Positions 9,123-16,844 of a stretch of DNA of 64,000 nucleotides are shown piece after piece. Under the pieces are notes generated by a model. It saw only the letters and a list, made by a program, of their open reading frames with translations. It did not search any database and was not told where the DNA came from. This DNA comes from Streptomyces sp. NBC_01314 (lineage in GTDB: Bacteria > Actinomycetota > Actinomycetes > Streptomycetales > Streptomycetaceae), in the NCBI RefSeq assembly GCF_041435215.1, contig NZ_CP108394.1:10168001-10232000 (forward strand), in the 5' to 3' direction. The position numbers and the translations under genes were made by a program. Position 1 is the stretch's first letter. Each line of letters opens with the position of its first letter.

Positions 9123-9541
9123 GCGCCGAACCGCCGTCCGGCCGGGACGCGCCGCTGCTCGGCGTCCTGGTCCTCCAGGTGGGAACGGAGCCGGCGGACG
9201 ACCGGGTCGATGTTCCTGCGCATGTGCCGTACGTACAGGAACGCGGTCACACCCATGACGGCGAACTGCGCCAGACCGAGGGCCAGCCCCAGCGTCAGAT
9301 GTCCGATCAATCGTTGATTCATTACTCCTGGTACGAAACTCGACAGGAGGACGTACGACAGGAAAGCGCCGACGGACAACGTGGTCGCCCATACCCCGAA
9401 TCTGCGATATGCCGCGCTTATTGAACGAAATTCAGGGTGTGCGTGTATGGGTTGTGGGCTGGGCTGTCGGCCGGGTTGCCGACCGGGCTGGGCGGGGGGA
9501 AACGGGACGGAACTGCCGTGCCGTGCCGCGTGGTTGGACAC
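9116..9541 (-). CDS. DUF485 membrane protein, partner of the symporter
   Basis: A 141-residue protein with a Pro/Gln-rich cytoplasmic N-terminus and two hydrophobic helices (about residues 50-72 and 80-103), followed by a charged tail. DUF485 proteins (YjcH-like) are nearly always encoded just upstream of acetate symporters, as here. Translation starts at GTG with AGAGGG upstream, and its end overlaps the symporter start. Probably an accessory subunit; its biochemical role is not settled. Confidence 0.85.
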   Translation of the reverse strand: MSNHAARHGSSVPFPPAQPGRQPGRQPSPQPIHAHPEFRSISAAYRRFGVWATTLSVGAFLSYVLLSSFVPGVMNQRLIGHLTLGLALGLAQFAVMGVTAFLYVRHMRRNIDPVVRRLRSHLEDQDAEQRRVPAGRRFGAW

Positions 9542-9706
9542 AATGCACCCTCTTCGCTGCCTTATGCCTGTGGGGGAGGAAGCGGATTATGGCAGCAAGG
9601 CAATTGAAGTATCAACTGCGTTGGCGGGATGAATTTTGTGGACGTTTCGCGGTTGGCCGAAACGCGGTGTGCCCCCTATTAGCTGAGAAATGTTCTTGTT
9701 CTGTCC

Positions 9707-10291
9707 TCAGGCACAGCGATGTCCCCAGTCGGGTCCGGTCCGCGCCCACTCCCGCTCCCATTCGGCGAGCCGATGCCGAATGGCGACCCGGCGGACGAGC
9801 ACATGCCCGAGCACCACGATGCCTACCACGCCGCCGGTGGCGCAGGTCCCCATCGCCAGCGCGTGCTGCCAGACGGCCGTGTCGGTCGGCGGCGGCTGGA
9901 CGCTGTGGCCCGCCCCGTCCAGCCAGACGTCGGCGCGGTCGCCGCGCTCGGTGCCCGCCGGCACCCGGGCCACACCGGTACGGGAGCCGCCGTCGGGCTC
10001 GGTCCAGCGTGCCCGCACCCAGAAGCTGGGCTCCTTGTCGTCGTGCGCCGAGGGCACCGAGGCCGGGGCCTTCTCGACGATCACGGCGCTGACCCGGTCG
10101 AGCGCGGCCCGCTCGTGTGCCGCGTGCGCCTGCGCGTCCGCGTGGGCCCACCGGCCCACCGCGATCCCGGCGGCCGGGGCGCCGAGGACGAGCAGAAGCG
10201 CGACGAACAGCACCGTCCACGCCTCGACGACGTCAGAGCGTCGGCGCAGCGGGTTGGGGCGCCAACGCCACCCGAACACCTGGCCTCGCAT
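9707..10291 (-). CDS. Rv1733c-like two-helix membrane protein
   Basis: A 194-residue protein with a Trp/Arg-rich N-terminus (GWRWRPNPLRRRSDVVEAW), a transmembrane helix at about 25-45, an extracytoplasmic beta-rich domain of about 90 residues, and a second helix near 145-165. This is the architecture of the Rv1733c family found across actinobacteria; the function is unknown. The ATG at 10291 is chosen over one ten codons upstream because GGGAGGG lies 5 bases before it. It is monocistronic. Confidence 0.75.
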   Translation of the reverse strand: MRGQVFGWRWRPNPLRRRSDVVEAWTVLFVALLLVLGAPAAGIAVGRWAHADAQAHAAHERAALDRVSAVIVEKAPASVPSAHDDKEPSFWVRARWTEPDGGSRTGVARVPAGTERGDRADVWLDGAGHSVQPPPTDTAVWQHALAMGTCATGGVVGIVVLGHVLVRRVAIRHRLAEWEREWARTGPDWGHRCA

Positions 10292-10461
10292 CTCGCCCTC
10301 CCTCACCGGCCCGGCCCTCATGTACGAGAGCCCCGGTTAGGACTGGTCCGCACTTCCGGTGTACCCGAAAGAGGCCTCGATGGCATGATTTGCGCCAGAA
10401 ATCATGGAGGCACGGCCCGGCCCGGCATGAGCGTGCGCCGTCCGGGTCGGAGGGCCGACTG

Positions 10462-10620
10462 AGCCGCTCGATGGGTCATCCGGACCGCCCGATGGGTCAG
10501 CCGGGCTGCCCAATGGATCAGCCGACTCGGTCAAAGGGTGAGCCGGACTTCTCGAAGAGCCCCCCGGACCGCTCGAAAGTCAGCCGGACCGCTCGACGAT
10601 TCAGCCGAACCGCTCGATAC
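10462..10620. repeat. Degenerate 21-bp tandem repeats running off a gene 3-prime end
   Basis: About eight imperfect units of the form AGCCGgaCcGctCGAtgggTC occur with starts at 10462, 10478, 10499, 10520, 10541, 10562, 10582 and 10603, so the spacing is mostly 21 bp. The last unit (10603) is the final coding sequence and stop of the flavin reductase gene on the minus strand. The other units lie downstream of its stop and look like decayed copies of the gene end. Confidence 0.75.
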
Positions 10621-11449
10621 GGATGCGGTCCACGGGCTGTCCGGCCTCGACCAGCAGCCGGGAGGCGTGCTCGGCGAACGCGTTGGAGCCGCACACATAG
10701 GCTTCCCACCCGCCCGGTGGCCGCTCGGCCAGGAGCGGCGCCACATGTGCCGGCGACAGCCGTCCCACCGGCACCCCATCGGGCGCCCGACGCGTGAACA
10801 CGGCCGTGGTCTCCGCGCCGTACTCCGCCGCGTAGACCAGTTCCTCGGGCCCGCGCGCGGAGACCAGCAGCCGCAGCGGTACGTCGAGGTCGCCCGCCCG
10901 GTGGTGGCGGATCATCGACATCAGCGGTACGACGCCGGAACCGGCGCCGATCAGCAGCGCGGGCCGGTCCCCGGGCCAGGCGAAGAAGCCGCTGAGGGGG
11001 CCGCGCACCTCGACCTCGTCGCCGGGCCGGGCCTCGCTGTGGAACCACCCGGAGACCTCGCCGCCCTCGACATGGTCCAGGGTCAGTTCGATGTGCCCGG
11101 TGTCGTCCGGCGGGGACGCCAGCGAGTAGTGGCGCTGCGCGGTGTAGCCGTCGCCGGCGGTCAGCCGCAGCATCAGATGTTGCCCCGGCAGATGCCCCGC
11201 CCACCCGGGCACCGCGAACCGGAACGTGGCCACGGCCGGTGTCTCCCGACGGATCTCCGTCAGCGTCGCCGTCCGCCAGAGCGCCGAGGCCCGGTTGCTC
11301 ACGGCGATACGACCCGGCACGGCGAACCGCGTGGCCGGTGTGAAGGCCGACTCGGTCAGTGCCGTCCCAGACCTTGCCGTCCCGGACGGTGTCGTCGCAG
11401 GCGGTGCCGCCTCGGACGGCGTCGCCCCGGGCAGTGTCGTCTCAGTCAC
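10601..11449 (-). CDS. Ferredoxin-NADP reductase-like flavin oxidoreductase
   Basis: A 282-residue FAD/NAD(P)-binding reductase of the FNR superfamily. The first ~45 residues are a Thr/Ala/Pro-rich tail. The FAD motif RHYSLAS is near 120, the nucleotide-binding loop LIGAGSGVVPLMSMIRH near 170-186, and the C-terminal cysteine motif is YVCGSN near 255. Its start overlaps the end of the molybdopterin oxidoreductase by 8 bp, so the pair is co-translated; it probably passes NAD(P)H electrons to, or accepts them from, that partner. The stop sits in the last unit of the 21-bp repeat array. Confidence 0.88.
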   Translation of the reverse strand: MTETTLPGATPSEAAPPATTPSGTARSGTALTESAFTPATRFAVPGRIAVSNRASALWRTATLTEIRRETPAVATFRFAVPGWAGHLPGQHLMLRLTAGDGYTAQRHYSLASPPDDTGHIELTLDHVEGGEVSGWFHSEARPGDEVEVRGPLSGFFAWPGDRPALLIGAGSGVVPLMSMIRHHRAGDLDVPLRLLVSARGPEELVYAAEYGAETTAVFTRRAPDGVPVGRLSPAHVAPLLAERPPGGWEAYVCGSNAFAEHASRLLVEAGQPVDRIRIERFG

Positions 11450-12047
11450 CGGAGTACCGCTGCTCCTCCCACGGGTTGCCCCGCGCGTGATAGCCGTTCT
11501 GCTCCCAGAAACCGGGCTCGTCGTGGTCGAGCAGTCGCAGGCCCGCGATCCACTTCGCGCTCTTCCAGAAGTACAGATGCGGCACCAGCAGCCGCGCCGG
11601 GCCGCCGTGCTCGGCGGGCAGCGGCTTGCCGTCGTACTCCCACGCGATCCAGGCGCGTCCGCCGGTGAGGTCGGCGAGCGGGAGGTTCGTGGTGTAGCCG
11701 CTGTGGGAGTACGCGACCGCGTGGGTGGCGGACGCGTCGGGCCGGACCACGTCCAGGAACGCGTCCAGCGAGACGCCTCCGAACCGCACCCCGAACTTCG
11801 ACCAGCTCGTCACACAGTGGATGTCGCCCTCGTACGGCGACGCGGGCAGCGCGTGCGCCTCGTCCCAGTCCCAGGAGCGCGGCCGCGCCACCAGACCGTC
11901 GATCCGGAACGTCCAGTCGGCGGGCGTGAGGTCGGGGGTGACCTCGGCCGACAGGACGGGCCAGTCCTCGCCGGCGTCGTACTGGCCGGGCGGCAGTCCG
12001 GGATTGTGGACGCGGGGGCGTCCGGTGAAGCCTCGTGTGACGTTCAT
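11442..12047 (-). CDS. Sulfite oxidase-like molybdopterin oxidoreductase
   Basis: A 201-residue minimal sulfite-oxidase-fold protein (oxidoreductase molybdopterin-binding domain). The molybdenum-ligating Cys is in DIHCVTSWSK at about residue 82, with the supporting GFTGRPR, SGYTTNLP and PHLYFWKSAKW blocks. It lacks a Tat signal and the dimerisation domain of true sulfite oxidases. Substrate unknown. It forms a two-gene operon with the flavin reductase. The start at MNVTRGF is preferred by similarity of the N-terminal block; an in-frame ATG at 12083 is an alternative. Confidence 0.85.
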   Translation of the reverse strand: MNVTRGFTGRPRVHNPGLPPGQYDAGEDWPVLSAEVTPDLTPADWTFRIDGLVARPRSWDWDEAHALPASPYEGDIHCVTSWSKFGVRFGGVSLDAFLDVVRPDASATHAVAYSHSGYTTNLPLADLTGGRAWIAWEYDGKPLPAEHGGPARLLVPHLYFWKSAKWIAGLRLLDHDEPGFWEQNGYHARGNPWEEQRYSGD

Positions 12048-12241
12048 GGGGGTCCAACGTGACGATGGTGATTGCTGAGTCATACAACCGTACGTGTCCG
12101 GGGTGAGCGCTTCGGCCCCGGGGCCGGGCGGCGATCATTGCGGCCGCGTGAACTCTTCGGCGGCCCGGGAATAGGGGCTCGGCGATCTCCCTTGCCGCCT
12201 TCAGTCGGTGCCGGCGGACCTGACGGCGGACGACCAGGTTG

Positions 12242-12290
12242 TAGCAGAGCAGAGCAGAGCAGGGCAGAGCAGGGCAGAGCAGAGTAGGGC
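12242..12290. repeat. Pentanucleotide microsatellite (AGCAG)n
   Basis: About ten near-perfect 5-bp units of AGCAG/GGCAG run from 12242 to 12290, ending about 20 bp before the start of a GNAT gene. Such short-unit arrays are uncommon in Streptomyces and can change length by slippage. Confidence 0.8.
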
Positions 12291-12311
12291 GAGAGAAGAG
12301 CGGGAGAGCGC

Positions 12312-13058
12312 ATGTCCGAGTACGCGAGTGGCAGCAAGGGTGCGGGCATCGTGCCGCACGTCCTCGACAATCCCGCCCTCGCCTCCCTCACCGGGCCGCA
12401 CGCCCACTTCGCCGAGCGGCGGGGCCGGGTGCTGCGCTACCCGCTCGACGTCTCCCCGTGGCTGGCCCTCCCCGACGAGCCCGACGCGGACGACTGGGCC
12501 GACCTCGCGGCGCTGGCCGGCCCCGGCGCCGAGGTCCCGGTCCCGGCCTACACCGGGGGGTTCCCGGCCGACTGGGAGGTGACGTTCGACCTGGCGGGCG
12601 TGCAGCTCGTCGACGACGGGATAGCCGCGGCCCCGGACGGCGAGGCCGTACTCCTCGGCTCCGCCGACGTGCCCGAGATGCTCGACCTCGTCGAGCGCAC
12701 CCAGCCCGGCCCCTTCCTGCCCCGCACCGTCGAGCTCGGCACCTACCTCGGTATCCGCCGGGGCGGCGCCCTGGTCGCCATGGCCGGTGAGCGGCTGCAT
12801 CCGCCGGGCTGGACCGAGATCAGCGCGGTCTGCACCGACCCGGCCTTCCGTGGCGCGGGCCTCGCCACCCGCCTCGTCCACGCCGTCGCCCACGGCATCC
12901 GCGAACGGGGCGAAACCCCCTTCCTCCACACCGCCGCGACCAACACGACCGCCATCCGCCTCTACGAATCCCTCGGCTTCCGCCTACGCCGCACCACCCG
13001 CTTCATGGCGGCCAGGGTGCCGTTGGTCGAGGCGGGGGAGGAGCGGGTGGGGGTGTAG
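12312..13058 (+). CDS. GNAT-family N-acetyltransferase (FR47-like)
   Basis: A 248-residue protein with an N-terminal region of about 110 residues and a C-terminal GNAT domain. The acetyl-CoA loop is DPAFRGAGLATRLVHAVA (about residues 178-194), followed by NTTAIRLYESLGFRLRR, typical of FR47-like acetyltransferases. The acceptor is unknown. The 5-prime leader contains the pentanucleotide array, so leader length may vary between isolates. Confidence 0.85.
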   Translation: MSEYASGSKGAGIVPHVLDNPALASLTGPHAHFAERRGRVLRYPLDVSPWLALPDEPDADDWADLAALAGPGAEVPVPAYTGGFPADWEVTFDLAGVQLVDDGIAAAPDGEAVLLGSADVPEMLDLVERTQPGPFLPRTVELGTYLGIRRGGALVAMAGERLHPPGWTEISAVCTDPAFRGAGLATRLVHAVAHGIRERGETPFLHTAATNTTAIRLYESLGFRLRRTTRFMAARVPLVEAGEERVGV

Positions 13059-13660
13059 CGGGTCGGGCGGCGGTGCGGGTGGTGATCGGGCCGGGGGTGG
13101 GCCGAGCGGGGCGCCCGTTCTCAAACCGGTGGGCCGGCGGGCCGGTGGGCCGGGGCGCACCGAGTCTCGCCGGGGTGACGGTGACATGAAGCCGTGCCGG
13201 CCACCGGCTCGCGACACGAAGCGTGCCGGGACCGTCGGCCGGACGCGTGGGAGCCGCGCCGAGACAGCCGGCGCTGTGCGGTGGGACGGCGGACCGGGGG
13301 TTGTCGGTCGTGGGTCGGCGGGTGTGCCGGGGTGGTTGGCCGTGCGGTTCGGGGGCGCGCCGGGATGGCCGGCCGTTCCCCCTTCGGAGCTTTCCCGGGA
13401 GCGTCGGCCGGGCAAGCCGTAGCGGGCCGGAGGCATCGGAGCCGTGGGGGAGACGCGGTCCCCGGCGGAGCTGCTCGCGCCCTTGAAGCAGGGTCATGAC
13501 CATGGGGTAGGGTGACCGGGCCAGTCAGCTCGTGGACCGAGGAGGTGGGACCCATTACCGCTGTGTCAGGTCGGGTGCTCTCACCCCAACGCGGCGCGGT
13601 GCATCGCCGATAGGCCACCGCGGGAGCGCCCTTCGGCCCACCGAAAGGCTCTCGGCTGTC
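13059..13660. other. GC-rich intergenic region with one candidate promoter
   Basis: I see no gene with convincing codon structure in this 602-bp stretch; overlapping long ORFs on both strands are a GC artefact. It contains short CCGGTGGGCCGG-type direct repeats near 13120-13150 and the promoter candidate at 13483-13513. Confidence 0.5.
13483..13513 (+). promoter_or_regulatory. Candidate sigma-70-type promoter for the prmC-like gene
   Basis: TTGAAG at 13483 and TAGGGT at 13508 fit Streptomyces -35 and -10 boxes with a 19-bp spacer, somewhat long. It lies about 150 bp upstream of the prmC-like start. Confidence 0.35.
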
Positions 13661-14437
13661 ATGCCACTTGTCTCAACCTCCTCTGTCGTCACGGCACTTC
13701 GTGCCGCCGGTTGCGTCTTCGCCGAGGACGAGGCGGAGTTGATCCTCGCCACCGCACGCACCCCGGACGAGGCCACCACCATGGTCGACCGGCGCGTCGC
13801 CGGCCTCCCCCTCGAACTCGTCCTCGGCTGGGCCGAGTTCGCGGGCCTGCGCATCACCGTGGAAACCGGTGTGTTCGTTCCCCGCCGCCGCACCGAGTTC
13901 CTCGTCGAGCGGGCCCTCGCCACCGTCCCCGGCGCCTCGGTCGTCGTCGACCTCTGCTGCGGCTCCGGCGCGGTGGGTGTCGCCCTGGCCGCCTCACTCG
14001 ACGGGGCGGAACTCCACGCCGCCGACATCGACCCGGCGGCGGTCCGCTGCGCCCGCCGCAACATCGCCCCGCACGACGGCCACGCGCACGAGGGTGACCT
14101 CTTCGCGGCGCTGCCCGACCGCCTGCGGGGCCGCGTCGACATCCTCGCGGCGAACGTCCCGTACGTCCCGACCGGCGAGGTCCCGCTCCTGCCGAGCGAG
14201 GCCCGCGACCACGAACCCCTCGTCGCCCTGGACGGCGGCAGGGACGGCCTCGACGTGCTGCGCAGGGTCGCCGCAGAGGCCTCCGAATGGCTCGCCCCGG
14301 GCGGCTGTCTGCTCGTCGAGACGAGCGAACGCCAGGCACCGCTCGCCCTCGACACCTTCCACCGCTCCGGCCTCACCGCACGCGTGGCCGTCTCGGAGGA
14401 GATGTACGCCCACGTGGTGCTCGGCTCAAGACCCTGA
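13661..14437 (+). CDS. PrmC/HemK-like N5-glutamine methyltransferase
   Basis: A 258-residue member of the PrmC/HemK family, which methylates the Gln of the GGQ motif in release factors; actinobacteria also have shorter paralogues of unclear target. SAM motif I is VVDLCCGSGAVGVALA (about residues 90-105) and the substrate-binding NPPY motif reads NVPYVP here, a variant seen in the paralogue group. A small helical N-terminal domain precedes it. The start at MPLVSTSS follows AAAGG at a long distance, so it is not certain. The stop codon abuts the left end of the Tn7-like module. Confidence 0.85.
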   Translation: MPLVSTSSVVTALRAAGCVFAEDEAELILATARTPDEATTMVDRRVAGLPLELVLGWAEFAGLRITVETGVFVPRRRTEFLVERALATVPGASVVVDLCCGSGAVGVALAASLDGAELHAADIDPAAVRCARRNIAPHDGHAHEGDLFAALPDRLRGRVDILAANVPYVPTGEVPLLPSEARDHEPLVALDGGRDGLDVLRRVAAEASEWLAPGGCLLVETSERQAPLALDTFHRSGLTARVAVSEEMYAHVVLGSRP

Positions 14438-14438
14438 G

Positions 14439-14601
14439 TGTGACGGCGATCGGTAGTTGGCCCCGAGGCGGTCTGTGATCGCGATCTTTTGGTCATCTGA
14501 GGAGATCGCCGTGTGTCGCAGCTCAGAGGCTGCGCTTCTTGATGCGTGGGTGCGAGAGCCGGGGTGCGGTCGGAGCGGTGCGGGCTTGAGGACTTGAGGA
14601 C
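14439..14601. repeat. Probable transposon end beside tnsA
   Basis: Starting two bases after the prmC-like stop, the sequence opens with TGTGACGGCGATC and carries inverted copies of ACGGCGATC / GATCGCCGT at 14443 and about 14506, a third GATCGCGATC block between them, and a CGCAGC-GCTGCG hairpin. A TGT opening and several related sites of about 20 bp before tnsA are typical of Tn7-like ends. No matching inverted copy was found elsewhere in the window, so the far end is unassigned. Confidence 0.5.
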
Positions 14602-15378
14602 TTGATCGAGCCGTACGCGATCGCCGATTCCGTACGCGCTCGCCTGTCGCTGGGTGAGGGTTGGACACGTTTGTGGACGACTGCTTGGCGGTTGGACGGC
14701 GACGAGATCTTCTGGCCGGTTCGCGATCTGGGATCGGTTCCGGTGCTCTCGTCGCGGCCGGTACGGCGCTTCGCCTGGCGGGCGCGTCAACGGCACCGGC
14801 CGGGACTTCAGTTTCTGGTGTCCACCGGTCGTCACCACGGGTTCGAATCGTTGGAGGAAGCCCGGTTGCTGCTGGCACTCGACTTCCTGCAGGTTCGGGA
14901 GGTGCTGCCGCAGCCCTTCCGGTTGGAGTTCGTGCACGGCGATGGCCGGATGGAGCACGTACCGGACTTCTTGGCCGTGATGGGTGACGGCTCACGGTGG
15001 CTGTTCGACGTGCGCCCGGGCCATCTGGTGAAGGAAGCGGACGCCGTGAAGTTCGCCGCGGCGGACGAGGCGGCACGCTCCTGCCATTGGAAATACGCGG
15101 TGGTCACTGGGTGGCGGCGGCATGTGTGGCCGGTGCTGGACGCCCTGTCGGCTCAGCGACGCCCGCTGGACGATCCACTCCAGCTGCGCGCGGAGGTTCT
15201 TGGTGAAGTGGCCCGAGGGCCGGCCCCGTTCGGTGACTTGGCACGCCGCACCTCGTTGCCGGTCGTGGCCCGGGCCCACACCCTCCATCTGCTCTGGCAC
15301 CGCCAGCAGGGCATCGACATGGCCAGCCCACTGAGCGACGGCTCGATGGTCTGGCTGGCCGGGGGAGCAACGCGGTGA
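14602..15378 (+). CDS. TnsA-like transposon endonuclease subunit
   Basis: A 258-residue restriction-endonuclease-fold protein that would cut the 5-prime strand at the transposon ends so the element moves by cut-and-paste. The catalytic Glu is in ESLEEARLLLALDF (about residue 81), the Asp in EHVPDFLAV (about 120), and the usual (E/D)xK strand reads WLFDVRP (about 136), with Arg in place of Lys. Translation begins at TTG with GAGGA 8 bases upstream in a repeated GAGGACTT tract. Its stop overlaps the tnsB-like start by 4 bp. Confidence 0.82.
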   Translation: MIEPYAIADSVRARLSLGEGWTRLWTTAWRLDGDEIFWPVRDLGSVPVLSSRPVRRFAWRARQRHRPGLQFLVSTGRHHGFESLEEARLLLALDFLQVREVLPQPFRLEFVHGDGRMEHVPDFLAVMGDGSRWLFDVRPGHLVKEADAVKFAAADEAARSCHWKYAVVTGWRRHVWPVLDALSAQRRPLDDPLQLRAEVLGEVARGPAPFGDLARRTSLPVVARAHTLHLLWHRQQGIDMASPLSDGSMVWLAGGATR

Positions 15379-16844
15379 CCGCCCGGTCGGAGCTGCTGGG
15401 CCTGGAGGTCGGTGGCCGACTGCGCTTCGACGGCTTGGACTGGCAGGTGACAGCCGTCGAAGCCCAGCTCGGCCGGGTGCTGCTGCACGGGTCGGACGGC
15501 CGCGATGAGCGGCGTTCGATCCGCTGGTTGATGCAGCACCCGGACTGCCGGGCAGTGAGCGTCGGCCGGACAGTGCAGAGCGACGGCCGGCAGCCATCAG
15601 CCTGGGAGGACTTGACTGAGAACCAGCAGGCCAAGGCCCGGCTGCGCGCCGCACACTTGCTGGAGGCCGAAACGGGCTACCGCTCGGGTGACCCCCGTCG
15701 GCGCGAACCGGACGAGCCGCGGCCGGCCTACGATCCGGACCGCACTACGCTCGGTCAGTGCCGCCGGGCGAAGGTGGCTGAGCTGAAGGCCCTGGGCCGC
15801 GAGGAGGCGGCGGCGCTCGGCCTGGCTCAGGTCAGTGAGCGCACGCTGAAACGGATGGCTGCCGCGTGGCGCCGGGAGGGACTGCTGGGCTGTGCGGATG
15901 GCCGGTGGCTGCGGGCTTCCGGGGGACACCACAGCATCACCGAGGAGGTGCGCGAGGCGATTTTCGCCGTCCGGGAGGAGACCTTGCACCGCTCCCGCCT
16001 GAGCATGCGCGGCCGCGAGCGGCTGATCCACCAGTACGTGCAGGAGTCTTTCGGCTCCGACGCGGCGGTTCCGGGATATGACACGTTGCGGGCGGTCTGG
16101 CGGGAGTGGTTCGGGCCCGGTGGCGCCCGGCAGCGTTACGTCCGTTGCGCCGAAGCGGCCAAGGACGCCTCGGCCCGGGTGGTGGTGCACCGGCCGGGCC
16201 AGGTGGTCGCGCTCGACACCACGCCGCTGCCTGTGAAGGTCCGCGAGTCCGTCTTCGGCGAGCCGGTGTCGGTCATGCTGACGCTGGCGCTCGATCTCTA
16301 CACCCATTCCATCGTTGCCTTCCGCCTGATGCCGGTGGCGGATACGGCGGTGGACATCGCGATGCTGCTGCGGGACGTGATGATGCCGCTGCGCGAGGGC
16401 TGGGGCGAGGAAATGGAGTGGCCCTATCCGGGGGTTCCGGCCACGGTGGTCGCGCAGTTCGCCGGTCACCGGGTTTCGGCCCTGCCGTTCTTCTCGCCGG
16501 AGATCGTCACCACCGATCACGGCGCCGCCTACAAGAACCACCAGATCGTAGAGGCCGAACGGGCCTTGGGCTGCAACATCCTTCCGGCCCGTACCCTGCG
16601 TCCGACCGACAAGTTCGCTGTCGAGCGGGTCTTCGGCGCGCTCAACTCTCTGCTGGTCGTGTCCTGGCCTGAGCAGGCATCCGCAATCCACGATGCTGTC
16701 GACGCCGACCGGCGCCGAAGTCGTGATCAAGGCAGCATGCCTATGCCGCCTCCGCGGCTGGGCGAAACCCTGCGGCGACGAAGCCTGTTCCTGCTGCCGC
16801 CTGACGACGACGCCGACGGCATTGAAGCGAGGGAGCAAGCGTGA
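15375..16844 (+). CDS. TnsB-like DDE transposase, apparently C-terminally shortened
   Basis: A 489-residue Mu/TnsB-type integrase-fold transposase that would join the 3-prime ends to target DNA. A winged-helix region (about 120-230) precedes the catalytic core with Asp in ALDTTPLPV (about 278), Asp in TTDHGAAYKN (about 379) and Glu in FAVERVFGALNSLL (about 416). Family members usually continue for another 150-250 residues with a beta-barrel; here only about 70 residues follow, ending in an acidic tail like that expected at a TnsC-contacting C-terminus. I infer an in-frame internal deletion just after the core, which probably disables it. Confidence 0.8.
   Translation: MTARSELLGLEVGGRLRFDGLDWQVTAVEAQLGRVLLHGSDGRDERRSIRWLMQHPDCRAVSVGRTVQSDGRQPSAWEDLTENQQAKARLRAAHLLEAETGYRSGDPRRREPDEPRPAYDPDRTTLGQCRRAKVAELKALGREEAAALGLAQVSERTLKRMAAAWRREGLLGCADGRWLRASGGHHSITEEVREAIFAVREETLHRSRLSMRGRERLIHQYVQESFGSDAAVPGYDTLRAVWREWFGPGGARQRYVRCAEAAKDASARVVVHRPGQVVALDTTPLPVKVRESVFGEPVSVMLTLALDLYTHSIVAFRLMPVADTAVDIAMLLRDVMMPLREGWGEEMEWPYPGVPATVVAQFAGHRVSALPFFSPEIVTTDHGAAYKNHQIVEAERALGCNILPARTLRPTDKFAVERVFGALNSLLVVSWPEQASAIHDAVDADRRRSRDQGSMPMPPPRLGETLRRRSLFLLPPDDDADGIEAREQA

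Noticed and set aside
7524..9392. Symporter start extended to 9392
   Set aside because: The extra 90 residues are Arg/Pro-rich and are the DUF485 gene read in another frame.
13003..13618. Several long overlapping ORFs on both strands in the GC-rich gap
   Set aside because: Composition is Arg/Pro/Gly-rich in all frames with no conserved motif; typical non-coding high-GC artefacts.
13670..13678. TGTCTCAAC as an outer transposon end matching the GTCTC motif
   Set aside because: It lies in the first codons of the prmC-like gene and is a short chance match.
14400..14460. tRNA gene as integration target
   Set aside because: No cloverleaf or T-loop consensus could be found at the element boundary.
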